From Nepenthes gracilis (taxonomy: Eukaryota; Streptophyta; Magnoliopsida; Caryophyllales; Nepenthaceae), in contig BSYO01000038.1 in assembly GCA_033239525.1 (NCBI GenBank), forward strand, positions 7,505,041-7,569,040: a DNA stretch of 64,000 nt, given 5' to 3'. A program made the position numbers and the translations under genes. The notes beneath the pieces were generated by a model that worked only from the letters and a program-made list of their open reading frames with translations, had not been told where the DNA came from and did not search any database. Positions 35,301 through 45,977 of this stretch are shown piece by piece (positions within the stretch are counted from its first letter, which is position 1; each line of letters starts with the position of its first letter).

Positions 35301-36139
35301 TTTGATAATTAATTCTAGTATTTTCTTATTATTCTGATCCTTTTTCTCATTTTGTCATACCACACTATTATTGCCAAAAAAAATAATCACTGATCAAGAT
35401 GCATATCAATGAAAATGATCAGCAACAAATATATTTGTTCATAACAAAAAAATTATACGGAAACGGAAGAAGAAAAAAAGGGAATCACCATAAAAATACC
35501 TAGATTTAAGTATCAAAACATTCTCAAATGAAAGGATACTTTGACATTGCACATCCAAATATATGATAGTGGTTTCAGTAAAGTTACAGTTTCATTTATA
35601 TGCTGTTCGCTTCATTCTCCCCTGCAGATATCCTCACGAGGAAGCTGCAACTATAGCTATATCCACGGTTAAGGAGTTCGGCATTGACTTGAAAGAGGTA
35701 CTTACTTGAGTCCATCTGTTTTTCACTCCGCCAAATCAGTTTCACTTTTCCCCATAGATAAAAATATCAGTATCACCACTGGTTGCGGCCATATCAATAT
35801 TGGACATTATATATTGATGTCAGAAATATTGTAAGGAAAATTTTTTTTATAATCGCAAACTGATAGGAAAATATTGGTCAATATATCACCCATATGAAAA
35901 AATGTAGCTATTAGATGTTCCCAATAATAATATATATTGACCAATATTTTTATATATGTATTTTGCTTTTCAATTTTCTAAATTTCTGAGCATTTTGGGA
36001 TAGATTGAGATTGGCTTGTGACATTGTAATGCAAGCTTAAGGTAATGAACGATGGTGCTTGCAGGTTCATTTTGTCCTATTCTCGGATGATATATATGAC
36101 ATCTGGGTCAAGAAGGCGAATGAGCTCGTAGGGAAGTAG
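28073..36139 (+). CDS. Macro-domain (Appr-1''-p processing) protein, 7 exons, 197 aa
   Basis: Exons: 28,073-28,198; 29,214-29,262; 29,383-29,485; 29,565-29,660; 29,794-29,868; 35,628-35,697; 36,065-36,139. They join in frame to 594 bases including TAG. The protein binds and hydrolyses ADP-ribose derivatives (O-acetyl-ADP-ribose, mono-ADP-ribosylated targets) in the MacroD-like class. Seen: KGDITQ near residue 24, DAIVNAANERMLGGGGVDGA (catalytic Asn and the Gly-rich loop, residues about 40-59), IHRAAG, VRCPTGEARIT, HVIHTVGP, IAFPAISCGVYRYPHEEAA (second substrate loop) and a C-terminal VHFVLFSDDIYDIW. The whole length is one macro domain with a short N-terminal tail. Every junction is GT-AG except intron 4 (GC-AG). 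Intron 5 is 5,759 bp because of transposable elements. An upstream in-frame ATG at 27,869 is possible. No inactivating change is seen. Confidence 0.92.
29340..29382 (+). repeat. 39-base T run forming the polypyrimidine tract of intron 2
   Basis: T at 29,340-29,378 is followed by GCAG and exon 3. It doubles as the splice acceptor's pyrimidine tract and will be variable in length. Confidence 0.9.
29661..29793 (+). other. GC-AG intron (intron 4) of the macro-domain gene
   Basis: Exon 4 must end at CACAG (29,660) to keep the reading RNAHR|NSLRVAKENN. The next bases are GCATGC, and no GT donor is nearby. The acceptor AAATTCAG|AAATAG is normal. GC donors are a known minority class in plants; here the match beyond GC is poor. 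Confidence 0.8.
30655..31330 (-). repeat. Inverted-repeat arm, left, in intron 5
   Basis: The minus strand is co-linear with 34,740-35,375. Shared landmarks are ATGGATATCAT, AAAGTTGGCAAA, CTAATCTTAAATGTGTTA, AAAGCCTTGGAATT, GAGCCTCCCTTGGTATC and TTTCAGTATTTT. It could be one long terminal inverted repeat of a DNA element, or one of two oppositely inserted copies of an unknown repeat. Confidence 0.7.
31400..34090 (+). pseudogene. Reina-like Ty3/gypsy pol (RT, RNase H, integrase) in intron 5
   Basis: It is on the sense strand of the host gene. RT reads PLLEEFSDIFLRYLP, DEWKTAFKTQKGLCEGMVMP and VIYFDDIIIF (the active-site Asp pair is intact near 31,975). RNase H reads FEIDCDGSNIGIGAVLKQEG and YDKKFYTIIRVVEHWSRYLL (32,400-32,590). 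Integrase reads AEFAYNRSLSQFMGRTPFEVVYG (33,390-33,460). Stops and frameshifts separate these. It ends with a C-terminal region to 34,090. The motif wording resembles the chromovirus Reina type. No gag lies in front of it. Confidence 0.8.
34091..34364 (+). repeat. Probable LTR of the Reina-like element
   Basis: An AT-rich stretch lies exactly between the end of integrase and a primer-binding site, the position of an LTR. Its left edge is not defined; the right edge is near ACCA at 34,361-34,364. Confidence 0.45.
34367..34380 (+). promoter_or_regulatory. Primer-binding site (initiator tRNA-Met type)
   Basis: TGGTATTAGGGTTA resembles TGGTATCAGAGC, complementary to the 3' end of initiator tRNA-Met, with substitutions. 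Confidence 0.6.
34413..34739 (+). pseudogene. Start of a gag gene, truncated
   Basis: ATG at 34,413 (MSNNNASSSMATMFRAPRGS) occurs 33 bases after the primer-binding site and stops early. Further down a FNGYQDDLYEE-type capsid fragment is readable. It ends where the right inverted-repeat arm begins. Confidence 0.45.
34740..35375 (+). repeat. Inverted-repeat arm, right, in intron 5
   Basis: Partner of 30,655-31,330. It carries an open frame of 100 codons (34,747-35,049; MDIITKVGKYNVLDVNSR ... VIQGFMSLPWYQLP). The left arm's minus strand reads similar words (MDIITKVGKHNALDADLR). I do not recognise the protein. Confidence 0.7.
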
Positions 36140-36373
36140 ACTGGGCAATGATCAATCAACCCAACTACGGGAGTCTTCTTTTGCCTTTGCTTGTCTGCTA
36201 AACGACCTGCCCAAGCCTCTTGTTGGTTGGCTAGTCTACGGATAACCCGACTCCGAGTGGTCTACCGAATGCCAAACATGTGCATCGGAATCGACTTATG
36301 CTTCATCCGAACCTTATCCGCAGTTAATTTCGGTTTGAACAGGTTAGAACTCATGGCTTGGAATAATTTCAAA

Positions 36374-36379
36374 AATAAA
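36374..36379 (+). terminator. Possible polyadenylation signal of the macro-domain gene
   Basis: AATAAA lies 235 bases after the stop codon. AT-rich sequence follows. Confidence 0.35.
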
Positions 36380-37490
36380 GGTTGTTTAAATATGTCTATT
36401 TTTTTACTTAAAATCATCAAATTGATATGAATAATATTTTATGCATATGAAAACATAGTTATATTTATTAATAAGGAAAACTAAAAGTACAATTTGATAA
36501 TAATGCTTAGGCTATCAGATATTCTATGGCTTAACAAAATATTATACATTATTAATTTAGCAAAAATTATACTGACCATATTATAGTAATTTAAATTAAA
36601 GTAGTCATCAAAAATAATACGTTACTATAAAAATAAACACCACTTTTTAAATTAAAAACATATTCGCAGCTCCACCTACTCTGAACAACCGCCCCTCTCT
36701 TTTCTCCATTTTTTTCTTCAATCTTCATCATCCCATGAAATACATAAATTATGAAGTTTAACGTTGAAAATTCTAATTTATAAAATTATATATTTACTGT
36801 AAAATTGTTAAATTTTAACATGACCAAATTGCTCATGCTAAAGTTTAGTACGGGAGTCTCAGCTGCATTTGTCACTCCTTTACTAAAACTAAACGTGAGT
36901 TAACGTAAAGAATGTGGATGAACAACGGGAACATTTCCGTACAGGATTTCAGAATAGAATTTTTCGACGACGACCATCCTTGGATGATTGATTCAACAAA
37001 ACCCATGATAACATGGAGACCAAACTAATAAGATGAAATGATAAAATTGAAGGGATCACATGGACATAAAGCTAGATAGATAGATAGATACTATGCAACA
37101 GAGAAATATCGCAGGCTTTGAAACAACCTCATGAACATCTTAAGGCACCTTATCCCCCCTTCCTACTCATCCTACACCTTCTAATTGGCCAAAATCTGGG
37201 GATTTGGATCTTCAAATGCAATTAATACTTTACCCATTGTCGATTTTTCTTTCAAGGGGAGGATTCAAATTGCATCTCTGTTTATCGAGGGAAAAGCAAC
37301 CACTTATATGAATCAACAACTTTACCCATCAAGGAAAACAAGTAGAATTGCACAGTCTACAAGCAAGCTTCCTTGGAAAAGCACTTACGGAAGGACGTTA
37401 CAACAATGGATTCAAGGTGGACAAGGTTTTCTACCACACTTCTTTATAATTAGTACTTATAATATTTAGGCATCTTCATATGGTATTCCA
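36380..37490. other. Intergenic AT-rich region
   Basis: No gene is seen. A short GATA run (TAGATAGATAGATAGATA) is at about 37,074-37,091. The frame at 37,185-37,469 has no recognised domain and leads into the gypsy remnant. Confidence 0.4.
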
Positions 37491-37499
37491 AGAATTATG

Positions 37500-38709
37500 T
37501 TTCCGATTTTCTAATGCTTTGCGATTCCAACTCACATACCACCACGAGATCCCATGACCACTGTATCAACTCGCTCCACCTGTGTGTTTAAGATGCCACT
37601 AGTTCAGTCATGTCCAGATTGATGAAATTGAGAAACAAGTTCAAGAAATGCTGCAATCCTCAATTATACAGCTATATTCCAGCCCTTTGCCTCTCCCATG
37701 CTTTTGGTTAAAAAGAAGGATGGCTCTAGAGGTCTTGTGTTACTGGTAGTTGAATGATCTGACCGTTAAAATCAAGTTTCAAATTCCAATTATTGATAAT
37801 TTGCTAGATGAATAAATGGCGCATGCTACCTCTCAAAGGTTGATTTAAGAGCATGATATCACCCATCTGCAGGGACCCATTTCAAGTTGATGAGACAACA
37901 TTCAAAACATGTGAAGATCACTAGATGTCATGCCTTTTGCCTATACAAATGCTCTTGCGAATTTTCAGTCCTCTGTGAACAACACATTTCAATTTCATCT
38001 ACAAATATTTGTAAAAGTTCACTTTGATGAGATTTGAATCTGCAGTTCCTCATTTAAGATGCATCTACTCCTTCGAGCTGTTTGCTGTCCTTAGACAGCA
38101 TAGACTCTATGCAAAATTATCCAAATGTCTTCTGGCCAACAAGTATCTTGGCCATATGATTTCTAGAATGGGGCCTGCAACTAGTCCATCTGAAATTGAG
38201 GCTATGATTGCCAGGCCAACACCTAAGACTCCAAAAGCCATGAGGGGATTCTTGGGCCTCATAAGATATTACAGGAAATTCATTCGCAAAAATAGTTCTC
38301 CCGCTCAACCATTACTACCTTGCTTAAGAAAGATATGGTTCAGTAGAGTAAGACTGCAGGCACAGCCTTCAAACTTCTTAAAAAGAATATTACAGCAGCA
38401 CCAGTCTTGGTCCGCTGGACTTCACCAACAAATTCCCCACTAAATCCAATGCTTCTGCATCGGGTATGAGGGCAATATTGCAACAGTAGGCTATCCAATA
38501 GCATTCCTCAGTTGGCCTATGAAATCAACGATTGTCGGCCTATGAGAGGGAACTTCTAGAAATTTTATTAGCAATCACAAAATGGCAGCACCACCTGAAG
38601 CACCAACCTTTTGTCATCAAAACTGATTAGGAGAGCTTGAAGCACTCGTTGCAGCAAAAATTTACGTCAGCCCTTTAACATAAGAGCTTTACCAGGCTCT
38701 TACGATTGC
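37500..38709 (+). pseudogene. Chromovirus Ty3/gypsy RT-RNase H remnant, first part
   Basis: The plus strand reads EIEKQVQEMLQSSIIQ at about 37,630, the VKKKDG block near 37,710, a degraded VMPFAYTNALANFQS at 37,930, then LRQHRLYAKLSKC (about 38,090) and PSEIEAMIARPTPKTPKAM followed by GFLGLIRYYRKFI (38,190-38,285). RNase H words follow. Many stops are present. It continues after an inserted DNA transposon. Confidence 0.75.
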
Positions 38710-38718
38710 AATATTATT

Positions 38719-40679
38719 GTTGTCAAAGGCACTGGATGAGCTAACTTAGGCACTAAGACTTCATATTGCCCAAGATGCTAGGCACTATGAGAGGCATTTG
38801 CCTAAGACAAGTGAGGCACTATTTGAATATAAATATATGTCCACAAGTTATGTAGAAAAATATTAATCAATGATTAAACAACGGAAACCGACAATAAATA
38901 TGCACATATAAAACAAATATTATATCATAACATATAATATAATCAATAAAATTACTAGTGTGTAGTGCATAATAATCTTAAGATACTCTAATTCTAATCA
39001 TTATCAAAATCTATCACATCATCCTCATCACCATTATCATCTTCATCAAATAAGCCATTATCAAATTAATCACAAGATTTATAGCCATTTGTTTACTCAT
39101 TTATTTCCTCTAAATCAACCTCTTCCTTTTTTGGTAAGTAATTGACTTTTATTGATGAAAAGGAAAAAGAATACAAAATCAATATTCAAACTCCAAAGGT
39201 AAAGCCCACAATGGACATGGACAAAGACGCTAGGGAAGCCCCAGACACCATGAATCAGATCATGAATGTTTTTTATGTTTTTTTTGAACCACACAGGAGA
39301 AGGTCCTCCAAAGGCCTACTGGCAGAATGACAGCAGTAAACTAGCTCTCAAAACCGCCACATCTACAAACCGGCAAGACACTCCAAACCAGCAGACGTCC
39401 ACCAAATCCTGAGCAGAGACGTCACGAGTCCGAAACGTATCAACAAAGTCATCAACCATAACAGCACGCTAAACACATTAAGGCCAAGCCCAGCAAGATG
39501 ATGAAGACCAAACCAAGACTCCGACGAAATCAACCAACCAGCAAACTGTCAAGCTGGCAAAACGTCATGAAACCACGAAATGGCTACCAGACAGCTTTAA
39601 AGTACATCGGCCAAGAGCAACTGATCCGGTCCAAATCATCAGATGCGTGATCGTCAAATGACAGGCATTTTCAGGATGTCATGCCGACTAATTGCGCCTA
39701 AAATGAGGGAGAACAGATAGTTTGTTTTTTTTTTTTTTTTTTTGGGACAGGGAGCGTCCCCAAATTGAACAATAACAAAGACATAGTCCTACCAACATAA
39801 CCCAACGGACCACCACATCAAAGAGGTCCAACAAAAGGGGCAGAGACACGGAGAGAAATACTCCCTAGTTGGCAATCATAGTAGCCTCAGACCCACTTGG
39901 CCAAGTAATATGACTGGACCAAAGATAACAACAGACGCTTTTTTTTTTTTCCAAGAGGGAGACAAAACATGGATGAAACAAAAATAAAAAGCAAAAGTAA
40001 AGGAGGAAAGACACAAATAAGAGTTTTTTTTTTTTTCTGCGAGGAACGCTACAAAAGGTGAAACATAGTAGATATTAAAATAAAATTATAGTAGTTTTTT
40101 TTTAAACGCTACAAAGGGCGAAACATAATAGAAAATAAAATAAAAATAAAGATAAGAATGGTACCAAAATATTTTTTTTTTTTTTTTGAGAGAGACAAAA
40201 CAGGGGTGAACAAAAATAAAAAGCAGAAGCAAAGGAGGAGGATACAACCTCTTCCATTCTCTACTTTTATTGCTCTAGAACTCAAAGCCTTTGCCCCTAC
40301 TATCTAGAACTCAAAGCCTTTGTATTTGCTTAAGATTTGTTTCTCTTGAACTCAATCAACAGCAAAAAGATAAAAGACGTTGATTTTGTGTGGCGTGAAG
40401 AAAAATATAGCAAGAGGAGAGATTGTATTGTACAAAATGTGGAAATAAAACGGACAATATATTTTATAGAAATAGAAAATAATAATTCTTAAAAAGACTA
40501 GGAATATTTCAAGAAAATTAACATAATAATTTTAAAAAGCGGTCCTGTGCGTCCCACTTGCGTTGTTTCTGGCGCCCACTTTGCCATTTCTTGTCACCTA
40601 GACATGGCCCAGGCGCCCATACCAGGCCTTGCCTCACCTAGGCACCTAGGTGAGCACTTGAAATGCCTTAGACAAGACT
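38719..40679. mobile_element. Non-autonomous DNA transposon (hAT/Mutator-like), with nested retroposon
   Basis: It is flanked by AATATTATT at 38,710-38,718 and 40,680-40,688, and removing it restores the gypsy frame (..CNII + QYKE..). The ends are imperfect inverted repeats: GTTGTCAAAGGCACT on the left and TTGTCTAAGGCATTT on the complement of the right, followed on both sides by GCTxAC..TAGG words. A 9-bp duplication would suit Mutator-like and an 8-bp subset would suit hAT. No transposase is seen. Confidence 0.6.
39127..40244 (-). mobile_element. Retroposon insertion (LINE/SINE-like) with several poly-T-headed units
   Basis: It is flanked by an 11-bp duplication CAACCTCTTCC (39,116-39,126 and 40,245-40,255). 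On the minus strand it ends in a typical LINE tail (ATCAATAAAAGTCAATTACTTACCAAAAAA). The related locus at 46.69 kb lacks it and shows the single target. Four further T runs (39,722, 39,938, 40,026, 40,097/40,171) head similar short segments containing ACAAAACA..GGTGAA..AAAAATAAAAAGCA words. Confidence 0.7.
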
Positions 40680-40680
40680 A

Positions 40681-41440
40681 ATATTATTCAATACAAAGAA
40701 GTATGGAAAATATAGTTGTTGATGCTTTATCCAGGCAACTTAACAATGCTAACTGTGATGCTTCTTTGTTATTATATCTTGAATTAATCAAGTCATACGA
40801 GTTATCAAGTAGATACTCTACCTTCCAACATACAATTCTACACATGTAATAGACCCTCCTGCAGACCACCATTTTCTTATGTTGGTGGCCTCATCAGATA
40901 TAACTGAGAATCTATATCTTGGGTCTCAAACTGAATTAAGGAGCCAGTTGAATAAAGCACTACATAGTTTAATTATAAGACACTACAGTCTATTAGGAAC
41001 ATACAAAATAGTACATTTACTCTTTTACTTGCCAGGTCAACTAATCAAGTTCTAACGTATGTGGTCTTTTATATAATTTGCCAGCAAAACAAGCATGACA
41101 GATATCTTAAGCCTTTTACAACCTTTCCCAATTTCCTCCAAAACTTGGTCTCAAGTGGCTAGATTTTACCGTCTTCCGACTTCTAATGCCAAGAACACTA
41201 TCGTAGTGTTCATAGACAAGTTCATAATCTCATTTCTTAGCTTTTTTCATAGCATCCTTTCTTCCTTGACAATATAGTTAAACTTGCATCTTCTCGGAGA
41301 GACAAAGTGTTTACTAGTCACTTTTGGAAAACATTTTTTACATAGATGGGGAAAAATTGCATTTATCTATAGTATATCACCCGTAAACCAATGACCAATT
41401 CAAGAAACTCAATCAAATGATATAGGTACAATTATACTTT
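40681..41440 (+). pseudogene. Chromovirus remnant, second part (RNase H end, integrase)
   Basis: DALSRQ-type words at about 40,710-40,735 (read across frames) mark the end of RNase H. Integrase-like LQPFPISSKTWSQVA and NAKNTIVVFIDKF (41,110-41,220) and KLHLSIVYHP.TNDQFKKLN (41,350-41,420) mark the core. It is heavily stopped and ends near 41,440. Confidence 0.65.
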
Positions 41441-43925
41441 TCATAGTGCCATTCAAATCTCTTCATTCCAAGCCATTTATACCTATTGCCCACTTCATTT
41501 GCCACGTACCTAACCATTAGTCACCCGCTCTCTACTAGTCACCCGCTCAAGCACATGTCATCGTACATCAAGCACCGGCTCCCAATTAATCTCCTGCTTG
41601 AAGTTCCCATCTAGCGAAAATTCAATGTTAGCTCTAAACCAATCTCTAGCGCAAACTCCCGTAGAGCAGAATCCACTATTAGATCTCAAGAACAAAAAGA
41701 CCAATTTAAAAAAGGTACAGGATTCACATACGAGTGGCACACATCCTAATTGGACTAATTAAATAAACTCTGATTTAGGCCTTAGCAGTGTTTGTGGGGA
41801 CCTTCATTTTCAGATTTTGATATATTTTGATTAAGCAGAACACGACTTTGCAACCATGGAATCAAGAGCCATTATAAGCTTTCCAGAGAAAATTGCCAAC
41901 CATTTCCAGCATTTCTAGTGAAGACCGCCCCATTCATGTAGTTTTGCCTCAGTAACATTGACCCACCCTGGAATTTTATCAGTTTAATCAAGCAAGCAAA
42001 CCCGCCATACCTGAAATAGAATCACTTGTCCCAACAGAGCCACCATTGACAGCAGAGAGCTGTGCTTGAATTTTTGCACTCTGGCACAGAACTGCATTTT
42101 TCTGCTGGAATTTCCAATGGATAACAGTGGCACAACATGGTAGCTGCTAGCAGATTTTCGTTCCAGTCATGGTCCTCGCAGGGAACTATGGCTGCTAGCC
42201 CTTTCAATTTCCGAAATTTCAATTTTGTTCTGCAGATTAACAGGCTAAGGAGTCTGGGTGGTTTCGAGGAGACTGGAGGGTGATGTCCGCCGGTGGCAGG
42301 AGAGGGAATGTGAATCAGTAGAAGCAAGAAGAACACTAAGCTTGATGTATTTTTAACCCAGTTTTTTTTCAGAATCACTATGTTCTTTCTAAAACAAAAT
42401 ACTCAAACATTTTATGCTTTTTATATTTATTTTTTTACAGACACACTAGACATATGCTGTGCAACATGTCAACATTGAAGGTCTTATTTTTTCAATTTTT
42501 GCTTCAGATCCCAGAGGATATAATTCTTAACCAACAATTGTTATAAAATATATAAAATCAAAAAAATATGCAAATAGATAGATTATTCACATATACAATA
42601 AAAGTACAATTACTAGCTACAAAATGCATGACTTCTTATGGAATTTCTGTTACACAAATTAGATAAATACTAGCACTTTATTCCAAAGAGATATCTTTGT
42701 GTGCAACATAATCCATTTTTTCATTGAAGGCTCTAGGACTTGATCTTGCTAATGCAGTAAGAGATAAAAGCTACGGCATAATTGTAACCTAGAGATAATT
42801 CTCATTACCCATTTGTATTTGTAAAGGAAACATTGACTTAACAAAAGCAACATGATATAAATATTAAAAACCTTCAAATTTCTATACCTTGTTTCTTCTA
42901 ACAACATCTACCCTAATTAAAAAAAGAAACAAAAAAGTGTTCGAGTCCTATTCAATCCAGTCATACATCAGAAGCACTATTAAATCCATTAAGTCATGAA
43001 AAAAAAGTATGAATGTAACTGACTGTTCATTAACAATCTAAAAGAAAGACAGTTACTATTGTTATGCAATCTCTAAATTGTACTGTCACTTTTCGTTACA
43101 TGGAATCGGTTTTCTTGCTCATCACAGACACTTGAATTTCTAAGTGTCAATTACAACCAAAACATGACTAGAACCATAGCTGCTGCACTTGGATTTTTAT
43201 TACTTCCAAATCCAATTAGCGAAAAGAAGGTGATGAATGCATCTCAAAACTTGATTTGCCAATCCCACTCTCTGGGTCCAAACTGCTCATAAGGAGTATA
43301 TTCTAAAGACAGCTAGAAATAATAGGAAGTTACTATGCAATAGTATCCCACTTCAAACTTTACGCATACTTTACACATCTTTGTTTTTGGATATACTTGG
43401 AGGGATCTGCTAATGACAATCTCATCCACTATTTTGTAGTGCTTTGAAATTTCAAATTTTGTCTTGTGAAGGCGGTGCAAAAGGAAAACAGAAAAGCAAC
43501 AATCTTGGATAAAGCCAATATCACAAAGACCGAAGAAACAACCAAAGAAAGATGGAAAGTTTGATAACCTAACTGTCACTTATAAAAGCAGTTACTTTAT
43601 TGAAAACGACAAGAAAGCTCTTTATACTATGCTCTTAAAGAAACTCAACCCAGACTTTTTGACTGCCCAGACAAGGCAATAGGTGCAGCATGTTATGTAT
43701 AACAGAAAAGGGACATCTGTTCCAATAATCAAAGTTCAACTCCTTAGAATATTTATGTTGTTAATAGGGATGAGAGATCAAAAGCAAAGAAGAGAAAAGG
43801 CAACAACATTGTGGACAAGGACTCTTCACTATCTATTCACTATCAGGGTGATAAGTTACACTGATGCAGCAAACAATTGGCAGAGGCAATCAACTAGCCA
43901 AATTTCAAAAACAGCCTAATGTTTA
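41441..43925. other. Unassigned region, no firm gene
   Basis: Mixed sequence without recognised domains. A 118-codon minus-strand frame (42,022-42,378) begins with a hydrophobic stretch (SSLVFFLLLLIHIPSPATGG) that could be a signal peptide and ends with several Cys. There is no supporting context, so it is noted only as a weak hypothetical. Confidence 0.25.
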
Positions 43926-43929
43926 CTTA

Positions 43930-44530
43930 AAACTAATGCTACTATTCTCATATAACTGAAATCAATCAAGCCTAACCATGCTAAATCTTATTCCAATAAG
44001 TGGGGTTAGCTATCCAGATTTTCCTCCATTCTTATATGCTACTTCCTCTTTTAGCTCCAAATGTGAAGCCATGTCATGCTTGATGGTTTCCTCCAAACCA
44101 TTTTCCGATCTTCCTCTGCCTCTTGTATAGTAGCATCTTCCAAGTCCTAACATCTTCAACTAGGCGCATGAAATGGTCTTTGCTTCACATGACCAAACTC
44201 CTTCAAACATGCCTCTTACACTTTTTCTTATAATAATACAGCAATCCCCCATATATCTATGGATTCTGTCCCTTTTTCTATAATTGTACATCCATATAAA
44301 CAACATCTCCCTATAGCCATTGTTTGAACATGATGGTACCTAGAACTACCAAACCAACTTCAAACATGCCTCTCACTTTTTGTCTCCAATTGATACCAAA
44401 ATCTCTTGATTTTTATGGATTCTATCTCACCTTGTATGATTGCACAACCATATGAATATCATCTCCCACAGCCATTGTTTGAACATGATGGTACCTCAAA
44501 CTACCCAACACTCATCTCTATACTACATAG
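43930..44530 (-). pseudogene. LINE (non-LTR retrotransposon) 3' end remnant with partial duplication
   Basis: The minus strand reads words of the plant LINE reverse-transcriptase C-terminal tail: HVQRRPFHAP, DLEDATIQEAEEDRKMVW and the TWLH / KRK / MEEN block (expected WFGHV.RRP..APVRR...GRPK.TW...DM..L.L.EE.A). A second copy of the upstream part (44,330-44,530) repeats 44,205-44,342, including CCATTGTTTGAACATGATGG. No intact frame is left. Confidence 0.55.
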
Positions 44531-44869
44531 CTAGCCTAGTACCGACATATGATTTTCACTTTACGTTTAAATAATATCCCCTGATCACAATAAAACTTAA
44601 AACACTTTTCCAATTCAATCAACCGATTGGATCCTATGAGTTATAACCCATAAATAGGCCCTCTTTTAGAAACAGTAACCCAAGATATTTAAAATAGGCC
44701 CGCTTTGGTAGGCTTTTAGTCCCCGCTTTCACTTCACCACCATCTACTCCTTGTTTCTACTAAACTTGCATACTATGTATTTTGCCTTCGTTCTACTAAT
44801 TATAAAGTTTTTGGCTTTCAAAGTGACAAACATATCCCAAAGATTTGATTTATTTGTTAGTTATTAGAT

Positions 44870-45118
44870 TTTTAATTTTCAAATTGCCCAGTTCATGAGG
44901 TAGAATCCTAGAACCCTATACTATCCAAGCTGACTAGTGCTTCTCAATTGTTGGAGTGATGAACCCTCCCCTAAAATACAGAAGAATGTAATTTTTTTTT
45001 AATTTTCAAATTGCCCGGTCTATGAGGCAGAATCCTAGAACCCCATAATATCCAAGCTGACAAATACTTATCAATTTTTGAAGTGATGAACCCTCCCTTA
45101 AAATAAAGAAGAATGTAA
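44870..45118. repeat. Tandem duplication, two units of about 125 bp
   Basis: TTTTTAATTTTCAAATTGCCC...GAAGAATGTAAT occurs at 44,870-44,992 and 44,995-45,118 with about a dozen differences. Confidence 0.8.
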
Positions 45119-45976
45119 AAAGAAAGATCACCATAAAATAGTTACATGGAGACTGAAATTTATATTTCTAAAAATTTTAAGGTTTATTAGATTAGGATTG
45201 ATTATTTTAGAATGGAAAATATGAACAAAATTATTTTCATTAGTTATATTTCAGATGTCTTTAGGTTTGACTGTTTAAACAATACTTTTACCGATAATTA
45301 TGTGTCTATTAAATGCATACTGGAAATATCTAGATATAACATTCAGGGAAAATTTTAGCTAGGGGAAAATGCCACCTACAATAGAGCTAAATGAAAGCAA
45401 TAAATCCATCTTGTGATCCCCACTAGTGAGAAAATACTTTGTTTGGTTTATATTAATTTAACTTACTGGAAGATCAAAGACATGGACTCGGCAATCCATA
45501 CTTTGACTAGGTTCATTCACTACCAAATACTTGGCCACACCACAAACTTATAGAATTCCATTCCATAGAAGGCTCTAAAAGTCGCACATACAACTTGTAT
45601 TTTAACCTGCTATGTTGTCTTTAGCTTGCCTGTCTGGAGTACCATTAAGTAGAGAAGGAATTTGATAAATTTTCTAGTTTACATTCGTTCAAAGTAGTTC
45701 CTGGTTTCTTAGCAAGTATTTTTACATAAAAAATATGAAACTTAAATTCTCTCTCTATCACTGTTATGATGATTTGTACCAAGAGAAACAAAAATAATAG
45801 GCAAGCTGAGACGTAAGCTAATAGACATATCTGACGGTCGTATGGTTACTTCTTTTTTGACCTAGTAAAAGCATGATTACCACAATTAATGAATCCACAA
45901 AAAATCATCACTAATTTCAGGTGTAATTAAGCTAGAGTATGATGGTGAGACTTGACACAATGGTAAAAGAGAGGGG
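45119..45976. other. Unassigned AT-rich spacer
   Basis: I see no gene, RNA or clear repeat here. Confidence 0.3.
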
Positions 45977-45977
45977 T

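Noticed and set aside
42022..42378. Possible small secreted Cys-rich protein on the minus strand
   Set aside because: The hydrophobic start is suggestive, but there is no promoter, intron or homology support. Kept only as a note in the spacer entry.
43930..44530. Host gene exons suggested by LINE-tail-like peptide words
   Set aside because: The words match the common C-terminal tail of plant LINE reverse transcriptases, which is often mis-annotated as host coding sequence.
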